From NCBI GenBank assembly GCA_949152475.1, contig OX424566.1:15523177-15587176 (forward strand): a stretch of DNA of 64,000 bases, written 5' to 3'. A program made the position numbers and the translations under genes. The stretch is from Terebella lapidaria (lineage: Eukaryota > Annelida > Polychaeta > Terebellida > Terebellidae). Under the pieces are notes generated by a model. The model saw only the letters and a list, made by a program, of their open reading frames with translations. It was not told the DNA's origin and ran no database searches. Shown here piece by piece: positions 1 to 13,200 of the stretch (the first letter of the stretch is position 1; the number at the start of each line of letters is the position of its first letter).

Positions 1-600
1 CGACCATGTGATTTATGTGTATTCCACAATTTTCTCCTTAACCACACAAAACACGGCAAATGAACATTGAATTAGGTCGGGAACCTTCAACTGTTACCTA
101 GTCAAACAAATTATGACATTTTTTGCGCTCCCAGGCCACGCAGAGTGAAAATTGTGTAATCAGTTAAGGCTACTGTATATTAATTATATTGGCCATTCAA
201 CTCAATGTTAAATTATCTTACTTTGACGGTCCATAACACCTTCCTAAAAAAAAATCCCAGCCTAACCACTATGCTAGTTTTATCCCTCAACGTATTGGGC
301 ATCACGTGGTAAGCATGAATATATTTGACGACACATGGGATTTTTCGCTATTCTGCCTTGAATGGACCCGGGGTGAAAATACCCAAAATTATGGGTACTG
401 ATGCCCATGCAAAACCCCTTTGATTCCCCAGCTCCTGAGAAGAACGCCAACAAGATACTGCCTTGAAAATCGGGTCATTATATCCCAGCACTGCGTTCTT
501 TCAGGTGAATATACACTCGTCCAGAAGTCTGGCCTAAAAAATATATGAGGCGATGTTTAACAACAGTTTCCCTTTAAATTGCCTAAGTGAGGTGAACGCT

Positions 601-650
601 CGCTGATTGGCTGAGGGAATTACTGTACACTGCCCTTAATATATAGGCGT
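601..650 (+). promoter_or_regulatory. Promoter-like CCAAT plus TATA pair inside each satellite monomer
   Basis: Shown for monomer 1 and repeated every 1,321 bp. CTGATTGGCT (602-611) matches the NF-Y (CCAAT box) consensus on the minus strand. An AT-only TATA-like run (about 637-645) lies some 30 bp downstream. An E-box CACGTG lies upstream (303-308). The octamer ATTTGCAT lies at 1070-1077. These are short motifs in AT-rich DNA, so chance occurrence is possible. Transcription is an inference only. Confidence 0.25.
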
Positions 651-1101
651 TTCTGAGATATATGAATTATATTTTGTCAGTAGGTAGTCTTATATGTATG
701 TAATTGTGAAACGAAATATAAACCTGATATCCCGATTCAATTCTCTGTTTCAGCCCATTTAATACATATGCTACATGTGCTGGGATTTGCCAGTCTGCCA
801 AATTCTTAGAATTGAAATTGTTGAAAACTCATTGAGTTTTCATGCAAAAGCCTTGAAAATTTCAGGATGAGTATAGAATATAAGTGCAATTAGCATCAAG
901 ACCCAATCGTTGGTATAATTCAATGGCAGTTTCGATTATTTAGTAAAGTAAGATTAAAGAAAACCGTGAATTTATCACACTAAAAACGGAAAATTATCTA
1001 TAGAACCCATGTGAAACGTAACAAACCACTAATAATTTATTTGGAAAGTCAAGAATATCAAGGGGTTATTATTTGCATGCAACCTTGTGTCTCTAGAATG
1101 A

Positions 1102-1205
1102 TGTCAGGGTCAGGGGGGCTGCTTATGATAAGCGTGAGCTCGGCATAGGGCCGACCTCAATTCTTGTGATCTGGTCCGGTGGTCAAAATTTCCTAGTCCC
1201 TGACA
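1102..1205 (+). other. Potential structured stem region within each satellite monomer
   Basis: In monomer 1, TGTCAGGG (1102-1109) pairs perfectly with CCCTGACA (1198-1205), closing a 104-base interval. Inside are two further perfect short hairpins: GCTTA-TGA-TAAGC, and TCGGC-ATAGG-GCCGA. The segment is more GC-rich than the rest of the monomer and is repeated in every full copy. I could not match it to a hammerhead core (no CTGATGA or GAAA arrangement on either strand) or to another known ribozyme. It could be a small RNA, a protein-binding palindrome or chance. Confidence 0.25.
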
Positions 1206-4200
1206 CCTGTAGAAGGGTGAGCTATTGAAATGCATCAGTATCATTAATATTGTGCAAACAAATTGTAATTCAAGTCATAATTTAGCCGCTGAGGATAGTT
1301 AGAACATTTTTGTATGCCGACCGACCATGTGATTTATGTGTATTCCACAATTTTCTCCATAACCACACAAAACACGGCAAATGAACATTGAATTAGGTCG
1401 GGAACCTTCAACTGTTACCTAGTCAAACAAATTATGACATTTTTTGCGCTCCCAGGCCACGCAGAGTGAAAATTGTGTAATCAGTTAAGGCTACTGTATA
1501 TTAATTATATTGGCCATTCAACTCAATGTTAAATTATCTTACTTTGACGGTCCATAACACCTTCCTAAAAAAAAATCCCAGCCTAACCACTATGCTAGTT
1601 TTATCCCTCAACGTATTGGGCATCACGTGGTAAGCATGAATATATTTGACGACACATGGGATTTTTCGCTATTCTGCCTTGAATGGACCCGGGGTGAAAA
1701 TACCCAAAATTATGGGTACTGATGCCCATGCAAAACCCCTTTGATTCCCCAGCTCCTGAGAAGAACGCCAACAAGATACTGCCTTGAAAACCGGGTCATT
1801 ATATCCCAGCACTGCGTTCTTTCAGGTGAATATACACTCGTCCAGAAGTCTGGCCTAAAAAATATATGAGGCGATGTTTAACAACAGTTTCCCTTTAAAT
1901 TGCCTAAGTGAGGTGAACGCTCGCTGATTGGCTGAGGGAATTACTGTACACTGCCCTTAATATATAGGCGTTTCTGAGATATATGAATTATATTTTGTCA
2001 GTAGGTAGTCTTATATGTATGTAATTGTGAAACGAAATATAAACCTGATATCCCGATTCAATTCTCTGTTTCAGCCCATTTAATACATATGCTACATGTG
2101 CTGGGATTTGCCCGTCTGCCAAATTCTTAGAATTGAAATTGTTGAAAACTCATTGAGTTTTCATGCAAAAGCCTTGAAAATTTCAGGATGAGTATAGAAT
2201 ATAAGTGCAATTAGCATCAAGACCCAATCGTTGGTATAATTCAATGGCAGTTTCGATTATTTAGTAAAGTAAGATTAAAGAAAACCGTGAATTTATCACA
2301 CTAAAAACGGAAAATTATCTATAGAACCCATGTGAAACGTAACAAACCACTAATAATTTATTTGGAAAGTCAAGAATATCAAGGGGTTATTATTTGCATG
2401 CAACCTTGTGTCTCTAGAATGATGTCAGGGTCAGGGGGGCTGCTTATGATAAGCGTGAGCTCGGCATAGGGCCGACCTCAATTCTTGTGATCTGGTCCGG
2501 TGGTCAAAATTTCCTAGTCCCTGACACCTGTAGAAGGGTGAGCTATTGAAATGCATCAGTATCATTAATATTGTGCAAACAAATTGTAATTCAAGTCATA
2601 ATTTAGCCGCTGAGGATAGTTAGAACATTTTTGTATGCCGACCGACCATGTGATTTATGTGTATTCCACAATTTTCTCCTTAACCACACAAAACACGGCA
2701 AATGAACATTGAATTAGGTCGGGAACCTTCAACTGTTACCTAGTCAAACAAATTATGACATTTTTTGCGCTCCCAGGCCACGCAGAGTGAAAATTGTGTA
2801 ATCAGTTAAGGCTACTGTATATTAATTATATTGGCCATTCAACTCAATGTTAAATTATCTTACTTTGACGGTCCATAACACCTTCCTAAAAAAAAATCCC
2901 AGCCTAACCACTATGCTAGTTTTATCCCTCAACGTATTGGGCATCACGTGGTAAGCATGAATATATTTGACGACACATGGGATTTTTCGCTATTCTGCCT
3001 TGAATGGACCCGGGGTGAAAATACCCAAAATTATGGGTACTGATGCCCATGCAAAACCCCTTTGATTCCCCAGCTCCTGAGAAGAACGCCAACAAGATAC
3101 TGCCTTGAAAACCGGGTCATTATATCCCAGCACTGCGTTCTTTCAGGTGAATATACACTCGTCCAGAAGTCTGGCCTAAAAAATATATGAGGCGATGTTT
3201 AACAACAGTTTCCCTTTAAATTGCCTAAGTGAGGTGAACGCTCGCTGATTGGCTGAGGGAATTACTGTACACTGCCCTTAATATATAGGCGTTTCTGAGA
3301 TATATGAATTATATTTTGTCAGTAGGTAGTCTTATATGTATGTAATTGTGAAACGAAATATAAACCTGATATCCCGATTCAATTCTCTGTTTCAGCCCAT
3401 TTAATACATATGCTACATGTGCTGGGATTTGCCCGTCTGCCAAATTCTTAGAATTGAAATTGTTGAAAACTCATTGAGTTTTCATGCAAAAGCCTTGAAA
3501 ATTTCAGGATGAGTATAGAATATAAGTGCAATTAGCATCAAGACCCAATCGTTGGTATAATTCAATGGCAGTTTCGATTATTTAGTAAAGTAAGATTAAA
3601 GAAAACCGTGAATTTATCACACTAAAAACGGAAAATTATCTATAGAACCCATGGGAAACGTAACAAACCACTAATAATTTATTTGGAAAGTCAAGAATAT
3701 CAAGGGGTTATTATTTGCATGCAACCTTGTGTCTCTAGAATGATGTCAGGGTCAGGGGGGCTGCTTATGATAAGCGTGAGCTCGGCATAGGGCCGACCTC
3801 AATTCTTGTGATCTGGTCCGGTGGTCAAAATTTCCTAGTCCCTGACACCTGTAGAAGGGTGAGCTATTGAAATGCATCAGTATCATTAATATTGTGCAAA
3901 CAAATTGTAATTCAAGTCATAATTTAGCCGCTGAGGATAGTTAGAACATTTTTGTATGCCGACCGACCATGTGATTTATGTGTATACCACAATTTTCTCC
4001 TTAACCACACAAAACACGGCAAATGAACATTGAATTAGGTCGGGAACCTTCAACTGTTACCTAGTCAAACAAATTATGACATTTTTTGCGCTCCCAGGCC
4101 ACGCAGAGTGAAAATTGTGTAATCAGTTAAGGCTACTGTATATTAATTATATTGGCCATTCAACTCAATGTTAAATTATCTTACTTTGACGGTCCATAAC

Positions 4201-7200
4201 ACCTTCCTAAAAAAAAATCCCAGCCTAACCACTATGCTAGTTTTATCCCTCAACGTATTGGGCATCACATGGTAAGCATGAATATATTTGACGACACATG
4301 GGATTTTTCGCTATTCTGCCTTGAATGGACCCGGGGTGAAAATACCCAAAATTATGGGTACTGATGCCCATGCAAAACCCCTTTGATTCCCCAGCTCCTG
4401 AGAAGAACGCCAACAAGATACTGCCTTGAAAACCGGGTCATTATATCCCAGCACTGCGTTCTTTCAGGTGAATATACACTCGTCCAGAAGTCTGGCCTAA
4501 AAAATATATGAGGCGATGTTTAACAACAGTTTCCCTTTAAATTGCCTAAGTGAGGTGAACGCTCGCTGATTGGCTGAGGGAATTACTGTACACTGCCCTT
4601 AATATATAGGCGTTTCTGAGATATATGAATTATATTTTGTCAGTAGGTAGTCTTATATGTATGTAATTGTGAAACGAAATATAAACCTGATATCCCGATT
4701 CAATTCTCTGTTTCAGCCCATTTAATACATATGCTACATGTGCTGGGATTTGCCAGTCTGCCAAATTCTTAGAATTGAAATTGTTGAAAACTCATTGAGT
4801 TTTCATGCAAAAGCCTTGAAAATTTCAGGATGAGTATAGAATATAAGTGCAATTAGCATCAAGACCCAATCGTTGGTATAATTCAATGGCAGTTTCGATT
4901 ATTTAGTAAAGTAAGATTAAAGAAAACCGTGAATTTATCACACTAAAAACGGAAAATTATCTATAGAACCCATGTGAAACGTAACAAACCACTAATAATT
5001 TATTTGGAAAGTCAAGAATATCAAGGGGTTATTATTTGCATGCAACCTTGTGTCTCTAGAATGATGTCAGGGTCAGGGGGGCTGCTTATGATAAGCGTGA
5101 GCTCGGCATAGGGCCGACCTCAATTCTTGTGATCTGGTCCGGTGGTCAAAATTTCCTAGTCCCTGACACCTGTAGAAGGGTGAGCTATTGAAATGCATCA
5201 GTATCATTAATATTGTGCAAACAAATTGTAATTCAAGTCATAATTTAGCCGCTGAGGATAGTTAGAACATTTTTGTATGCCGACCGACCATGTGATTTAT
5301 GTGTATTCCACAATTTTCTCCTTAACCACACAAAACACGGCAAATGAACATTGAATTAGGTCGGGAACCTTCAACTGTTACCTAGTCAAACAAATTATGA
5401 CATTTTTTGCGCTCCCAGGCCACGCAGAGTGAAAATTGTGTAATCAGTTAAGGCTACTGTATATTAATTATATTGGCCATTCAACTCAATGTTAAATTAT
5501 CTTACTTTGACGGTCCATAACACCTTCCTAAAAAAAAATCCCAGCCTAACCACTATGCTAGTTTTATCCCTCAACGTATTGGGCATCACGTGGTAAGCAT
5601 GAATATATTTGACAACACATGGGATTTTTCGCTATTCTGCCTTGAATGGACCCGGGGTGAAAATACCCAAAATTATGGGTACTGATGCCCATGCAAAACC
5701 CCTTTGATTCCCCAGCTCCTGAGAAGAACGCCAACAAGATACTGCCTTGAAAACCGGGTCATTATATCCCAGCACTGCGTTCTTTCAGGTGAATATACAC
5801 TCGTCCAGAAGTCTGGCCTAAAAAATATATGAGGCGATGTTTAACAACAGTTTCCCTTTAAATTGCCTAAGTGAGGTGAACGCTCGCTGATTGGCTGAGG
5901 GAATTACTGTACACTGCCCTTAATATATAGGCGTTTCTGAGATATATGAATTATATTTTGTCAGTAGGTAGTCTTATATGTATGTAATTGTGAAACGAAA
6001 TATAAACCTGATATCCCGATTCAATTCTCTGTTTCAGCCCATTTAATACATATGCTACATGTGCTGGGATTTGCCCGTCTGCCAAATTCTTAGAATTGAA
6101 ATTGTTGAAAACTCATTGAGTTTTCATGCAAAAGCCTTGAAAATTTCAGGATGAGTATAGAATATAAGTGCAATTAGCATCAAGACCCAATCGTTGGTAT
6201 AATTCAATGGCAGTTTCGATTATTTAGTAAAGTAAGATTAAAGAAAACCGTGAATTTATCACACTAAAAACGGAAAATTATCTATAGAACCCATGTGAAA
6301 CGTAACAAACCACTAATAATTTATTTGGAAAGTCAAGAATATCAAGGGGTTATTATTTGCATGCAACCTTGTGTCTCTAGAATGATGTCAGGGTCAGGGG
6401 GGCTGCTTATGATAAGCGTGAGCTCGGCATAGGGCCGACCTCAATTCTTGTGATCTGGTCCGGTGGTCAAAATTTCCTAGTCCCTGACACCTGTAGAAGG
6501 GTGAGCTATTGAAATGCATCAGTATCATTAATATTGTGCAAACAAATTGTAATTCAAGTCATAATTTAGCCGCTGAGGATAGTTAGAACATTTTTGTATG
6601 CCGACCGACCATGTGATTTATGTGTATTCCACAATTTTCTCCTTAACCACACAAAACACGGCAAATGAACATTGAATTAGGTCGGGAACCTTCAACTGTT
6701 ACCTAGTCAAACAAATTATGACATTTTTTGCGCTCCCAGGCCACGCAGAGTGAAAATTGTGTAATCAGTTAAGGCTACTGTATATTAATTATATTGGCCA
6801 TTCAACTCAATGTTAAATTATCTTACTTTGACGGTCCATAACACCTTCCTAAAAAAAAATCCCAGCCTAACCACTATGCTAGTTTTATCCCTCAACGTAT
6901 TGGGCATCACGTGGTAAGCATGAATATATTTGACGACACATGGGATTTTTCGCTATTCTGCCTTGAATGGACCCGGGGTGAAAATACCCAAAATTATGGG
7001 TACTGATGCCCATGCAAAACCCCTTTGATTCCCCAGCTCCTGAGAAGAACGCCAACAAGATACTGCCTTGAAAACCGGGTCATTATATCCCAGCACTGCG
7101 TTCTTTCAGGTGAATATACACTCGTCCAGAAGTCTGGCCTAAAAAATATATGAGGCGATGTTTAACAACAGTTTCCCTTTAAATTGCCTAAGTGAGGTGA

Positions 7201-10200
7201 ACGCTCGCTGATTGGCTGAGGGAATTACTGTACACTGCCCTTAATATATAGGCGTTTCTGAGATATATGAATTATATTTTGTCAGTAGGTAGTCTTATAT
7301 GTATGTAATTGTGAAACGAAATATAAACCTGATATCCCGATTCAATTCTCTGTTTCAGCCCATTTAATACATATGCTACATGTGCTGGGATTTGCCAGTC
7401 TGCCAAATTCTTAGAATTGAAATTGTTGAAAACTCATTGAGTTTTCATGCAAAAGCCTTGAAAATTTCAGGATGAGTATAGAATATAAGTGCAATTAGCA
7501 TCAAGACCCAATCGTTGGTATAATTCAATGGCAGTTTCGATTATTTAGTAAAGTAAGATTAAAGAAAACCGTGAATTTATCACACTAAAAACGGAAAATT
7601 ATCTATAGAACCCATGTGAAACGTAACAAACCACTAATAATTTATTTGGAAAGTCAAGAATATCAAGGGGTTATTATTTGCATGCAACCTTGTGTCTCTA
7701 GAATGATGTCAGGGTCAGGGGGGCTGCTTATGATAAGCGTGAGCTCGGCATAGGGCCGACCTCAATTCTTGTGATCTGGTCCGGTGGTCAAAATTTCCTA
7801 GTCCCTGACACCTGTAGAAGGGTGAGCTATTGAAATGCATCAGTATCATTAATATTGTGCAAACAAATTGTAATTCAAGTCATAATTTAGCCGCTGAGGA
7901 TAGTTAGAACATTTTTGTATGCCGACCGACCATGTGATTTATGTGTATTCCACAATTTTCTCCATAACCACACAAAACACGGCAAATGAACATTGAATTA
8001 GGTCGGGAACCTTCAACTGTTACCTAGTCAAACAAATTATGACATTTTTTGCGCTCCCAGGCCACGCAGAGTGAAAATTGTGTAATCAGTTAAGGCTACT
8101 GTATATTAATTATATTGGCCATTCAACTCAATGTTAAATTATCTTACTTTGACGGTCCATAACACCTTCCTAAAAAAAAATCCCAGCCTAACCACTATGC
8201 TAGTTTTATCCCTCAACGTATTGGGCATCACGTGGTAAGCATGAATATATTTGACGACACATGGGATTTTTCGCTATTCTGCCTTGAATGGACCCGGGGT
8301 GAAAATACCCAAAATTATGGGTACTGATGCCCATGCAAAACCCCTTTGATTCCCCAGCTCCTGAGAAGAACGCCAACAAGATACTGCCTTGAAAACCGGG
8401 TCATTATATCCCAGCACTGCGTTCTTTCAGGTGAATATACACTCGTCCAGAAGTCTGGCCTAAAAAATATATGAGGCGATGTTTAACAACAGTTTCCCTT
8501 TAAATTGCCTAAGTGAGGTGAACGCTCGCTGATTGGCTGAGGGAATTACTGTACACTGCCCTTAATATATAGGCGTTTCTGAGATATATGAATTATATTT
8601 TGTCAGTAGGTAGTCTTATATGTATGTAATTGTGAAACGAAATATAAACCTGATATCCCGATTCAATTCTCTGTTTCAGCCCATTTAATACATATGCTAC
8701 ATGTGCTGGGATTTGCCCGTCTGCCAAATTCTTAGAATTGAAATTGTTGAAAACTCATTGAGTTTTCATGCAAAAGCCTTGAAAATTTCAGGATGAGTAT
8801 AGAATATAAGTGCAATTAGCATCAAGACCCAATCGTTGGTATAATTCAATGGCAGTTTCGATTATTTAGTAAAGTAAGATTAAAGAAAACCGTGAATTTA
8901 TCACACTAAAAACGGAAAATTATCTATAGAACCCATGTGAAACGTAACAAACCACTAATAATTTATTTGGAAAGTCAAGAATATCAAGGGGTTATTATTT
9001 GCATGCAACCTTGTGTCTCTAGAATGATGTCAGGGTCAGGGGGGCTGCTTATGATAAGCGTGAGCTCGGCATAGGGCCGACCTCAATTCTTGTGATCTGG
9101 TCCGGTGGTCAAAATTTCCTAGTCCCTGACACCTGTAGAAGGGTGAGCTATTGAAATGCATCAGTATCATTAATATTGTGCAAACAAATTGTAATTCAAG
9201 TCATAATTTAGCCGCTGAGGATAGTTAGAACATTTTTGTATGCCGACCGACCATGTGATTTATGTGTATTCCACAATTTTCTCCTTAACCACACAAAACA
9301 CGGCAAATGAACATTGAATTAGGTCGGGAACCTTCAACTGTTACCTAGTCAAACAAATTATGACATTTTTTGCGCTCCCAGGCCACGCAGAGTGAAAATT
9401 GTGTAATCAGTTAAGGCTACTGTATATTAATTATATTGGCCATTCAACTCAATGTTAAATTATCTTACTTTGACGGTCCATAACACCTTCCTAAAAAAAA
9501 ATCCCAGCCTAACCACTATGCTAGTTTTATCCCTCAACGTATTGGGCATCACGTGGTAAGCATGAATATATTTGACGACACATGGGATTTTTCGCTATTC
9601 TGCCTTGAATGGACCCGGGGTGAAAATACCCAAAATTATGGGTACTGATGCCCATGCAAAACCCCTTTGATTCCCCAGCTCCTGAGAAGAACGCCAACAA
9701 GATACTGCCTTGAAAACCGGGTCATTATATCCCAGCACTGCGTTCTTTCAGGTGAATATACACTCGTCCAGAAGTCTGGCCTAAAAAATATATGAGGCGA
9801 TGTTTAACAACAGTTTCCCTTTAAATTGCCTAAGTGAGGTGAACGCTCGCTGATTGGCTGAGGGAATTACTGTACACTGCCCTTAATATATAGGCGTTTC
9901 TGAGATATATGAATTATATTTTGTCAGTAGGTAGTCTTATATGTATGTAATTGTGAAACGAAATATAAACCTGATATCCCGATTCAATTCTCTGTTTCAG
10001 CCCATTTAATACATATGCTACATGTGCTGGGATTTGCCAGTCTGCCAAATTCTTAGAATTGAAATTGTTGAAAACTCATTGAGTTTTCATGCAAAAGCCT
10101 TGAAAATTTCAGGATGAGTATAGAATATAAGTGCAATTAGCATCAAGACCCAATCGTTGGTATAATTCAATGGCAGTTTCGATTATTTAGTAAAGTAAGA

Positions 10201-13200
10201 TTAAAGAAAACCGTGAATTTATCACACTAAAAACGGAAAATTATCTATAGAACCCATGTGAAACGTAACAAACCACTAATAATTTATTTGGAAAGTCAAG
10301 AATATCAAGGGGTTATTATTTGCATGCAACCTTGTGTCTCTAGAATGATGTCAGGGTCAGGGGGGCTGCTTATGATAAGCGTGAGCTCGGCATAGGGCCG
10401 ACCTCAATTCTTGTGATCTGGTCCGGTGGTCAAAATTTCCTAGTCCCTGACACCTGTAGAAGGGTGAGCTATTGAAATGCATCAGTATCATTAATATTGT
10501 GCAAACAAATTGTAATTCAAGTCATAATTTAGCCGCTGAGGATAGTTAGAACATTTTTGTATGCCGACCGACCATGTGATTTATGTGTATTCCACAATTT
10601 TCTCCTTAACCAAACAAAACACAGCAAATGAACATTGAATTAGGTCGGGAACCTTCAACTGTTACCTAGTCAAACAAATTATGACATTTTTTGCGCTCCC
10701 AGGCCACGCAGAGTGAAAATTGTGTAATCAGTTAAGGCTACTGTATATTAATTATATTGGCCATTCAACTCAATGTTAAATTATCTTACTTTGACGGTCC
10801 ATAACACCTTCCTAAAAAAAAATCCCAGCCTAACCACTATGCTAGTTTTATCCCTCAACGTATTGGGCATCACGTGGTAAGCATGAATATATTTGACGAC
10901 ACATGGGATTTTTCGCTATTCTGCCTTGAATGGACCCGGGGTGAAAATACCCAAAATTATGGGTACTGATGCCCATGCAAAACCCCTTTGATTCCCCAGC
11001 TCCTGAGAAGAACGCCAACAAGATACTGCCTTGAAAACCGGGTCATTATATCCCAGCACTGCGTTCTTTCAGGTGAATATACACTCGTCCAGAAGTCTGG
11101 CCTAAAAAATATATGAGGCGATGTTTAACAACAGTTTCCCTTTAAATTGCCTAAGTGAGGTGAACGCTCGCTGATTGGCTGAGGGAATTACTGTACACTG
11201 CCCTTAATATATAGGCGTTTCTGAGATATATGAATTATATTTTGTCAGTAGGTAGTCTTATATGTATGTAATTGTGAAACGAAATATAAACCTGATATCC
11301 CGATTCAATTCTCTGTTTCAGCCCATTTAATACATATGCTACATGTGCTGGGATTTGCCCGTCTGCCAAATTCTTAGAATTGAAATTGTTGAAAACTCAT
11401 TGAGTTTTCATGCAAAAGCCTTGAAAATTTCAGGATGAGTATAGAATATAAGTGCAATTAGCATCAAGACCCAATCGTTGGTATAATTCAATGGCAGTTT
11501 CGATTATTTAGTAAAGTAAGATTAAAGAAAACCGTGAATTTATCACACTAAAAACGGAAAATTATCTATAGAACCCATGTGAAACGTAACAAACCACTAA
11601 TAATTTATTTGGAAAGTCAAGAATATCAAGGGGTTATTATTTGCATGCAACCTTGTGTCTCTAGAATGATGTCAGGGTCAGGGGGGCTGCTTATGATAAG
11701 CGTGAGCTCGGCATAGGGCCGACCTCAATTCTTGTGATCTGGTCCGGTGGTCAAAATTTCCTAGTCCCTGACACCTGTAGAAGGGTGAGCTATTGAAATG
11801 CATCAGTATCATTAATATTGTGCAAACAAATTGTAATTCAAGTCATAATTTAGCCGCTGAGGATAGTTAGAACATTTTTGTATGCCGACCGACCATGTGA
11901 TTTATGTGTATTCCACAATTTTCTCCTTAACCACACAAAACACGGCAAATGAACATTGAATTAGGTCGGGAACCTTCAACTGTTACCTAGTCAAACAAAT
12001 TATGACATTTTTTGCGCTCCCAGGCCACGCAGAGTGAAAATTGTGTAATCAGTTAAGGCTACTGTATATTAATTATATTGGCCATTCAACTCAATGTTAA
12101 ATTATCTTACTTTGACGGTCCATAACACCTTCCTAAAAAAAAATCCCAGCCTAACCACTATGCTAGTTTTATCCCTCAACGTATTGGGCATCACGTGGTA
12201 AGCATGAATATATTTGACGACACATGGGATTTTTCGCTATTCTGCCTTGAATGGACCCGGGGTGAAAATACCCAAAATTATGGGTACTGATGCCCATGCA
12301 AAACCCCTTTGATTCCCCAGCTCCTGAGAAGAACGCCAACAAGATACTGCCTTGAAAACCGGGTCATTATATCCCAGCACTGCGTTCTTTCAGGTGAATA
12401 TACACTCGTCCAGAAGTCTGGCCTAAAAAATATATGAGGCGATGTTTAACAACAGTTTCCCTTTAAATTGCCTAAGTGAGGTGAACGCTCGCTGATTGGC
12501 TGAGGGAATTACTGTACACTGCCCTTAATATATAGGCGTTTCTGAGATATATGAATTATATTTTGTCAGTAGGTAGTCTTATATGTATGTAATTGTGAAA
12601 CGAAATATAAACCTGATATCCCGATTCAATTCTCTGTTTCAGCCCATTTAATACATATGCTACATGTGCTGGGATTTGCCCGTCTGCCAAATTCTTAGAA
12701 TTGAAATTGTTGAAAACTCATTGAGTTTTCATGCAAAAGCCTTGAAAATTTCAGGATGAGTATAGAATATAAGTGCAATTAGCATCAAGACCCAATCGTT
12801 GGTATAATTCAATGGCAGTTTCGATTATTTAGTAAAGTAAGATTAAAGAAAACCGTGAATTTATCACACTAAAAACGGAAAATTATCTATAGAACCCATG
12901 GGAAACGTAACAAACCACTAATAATTTATTTGGAAAGTCAAGAATATCAAGGGGTTATTATTTGCATGCAACCTTGTGTCTCTAGAATGATGTCAGGGTC
13001 AGGGGGGCTGCTTATGATAAGCGTGAGCTCGGCATAGGGCCGACCTCAATTCTTGTGATCTGGTCCGGTGGTCAAAATTTCCTAGTCCCTGACACCTGTA
13101 GAAGGGTGAGCTATTGAAATGCATCAGTATCATTAATATTGTGCAAACAAATTGTAATTCAAGTCATAATTTAGCCGCTGAGGATAGTTAGAACATTTTT

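Noticed and set aside
1-1321. Satellite monomer as a 5S, snRNA, histone or hammerhead-ribozyme unit
   Set aside because: No matching core sequence was found by eye on either strand, including no CTGATGA plus GAAA hammerhead core.
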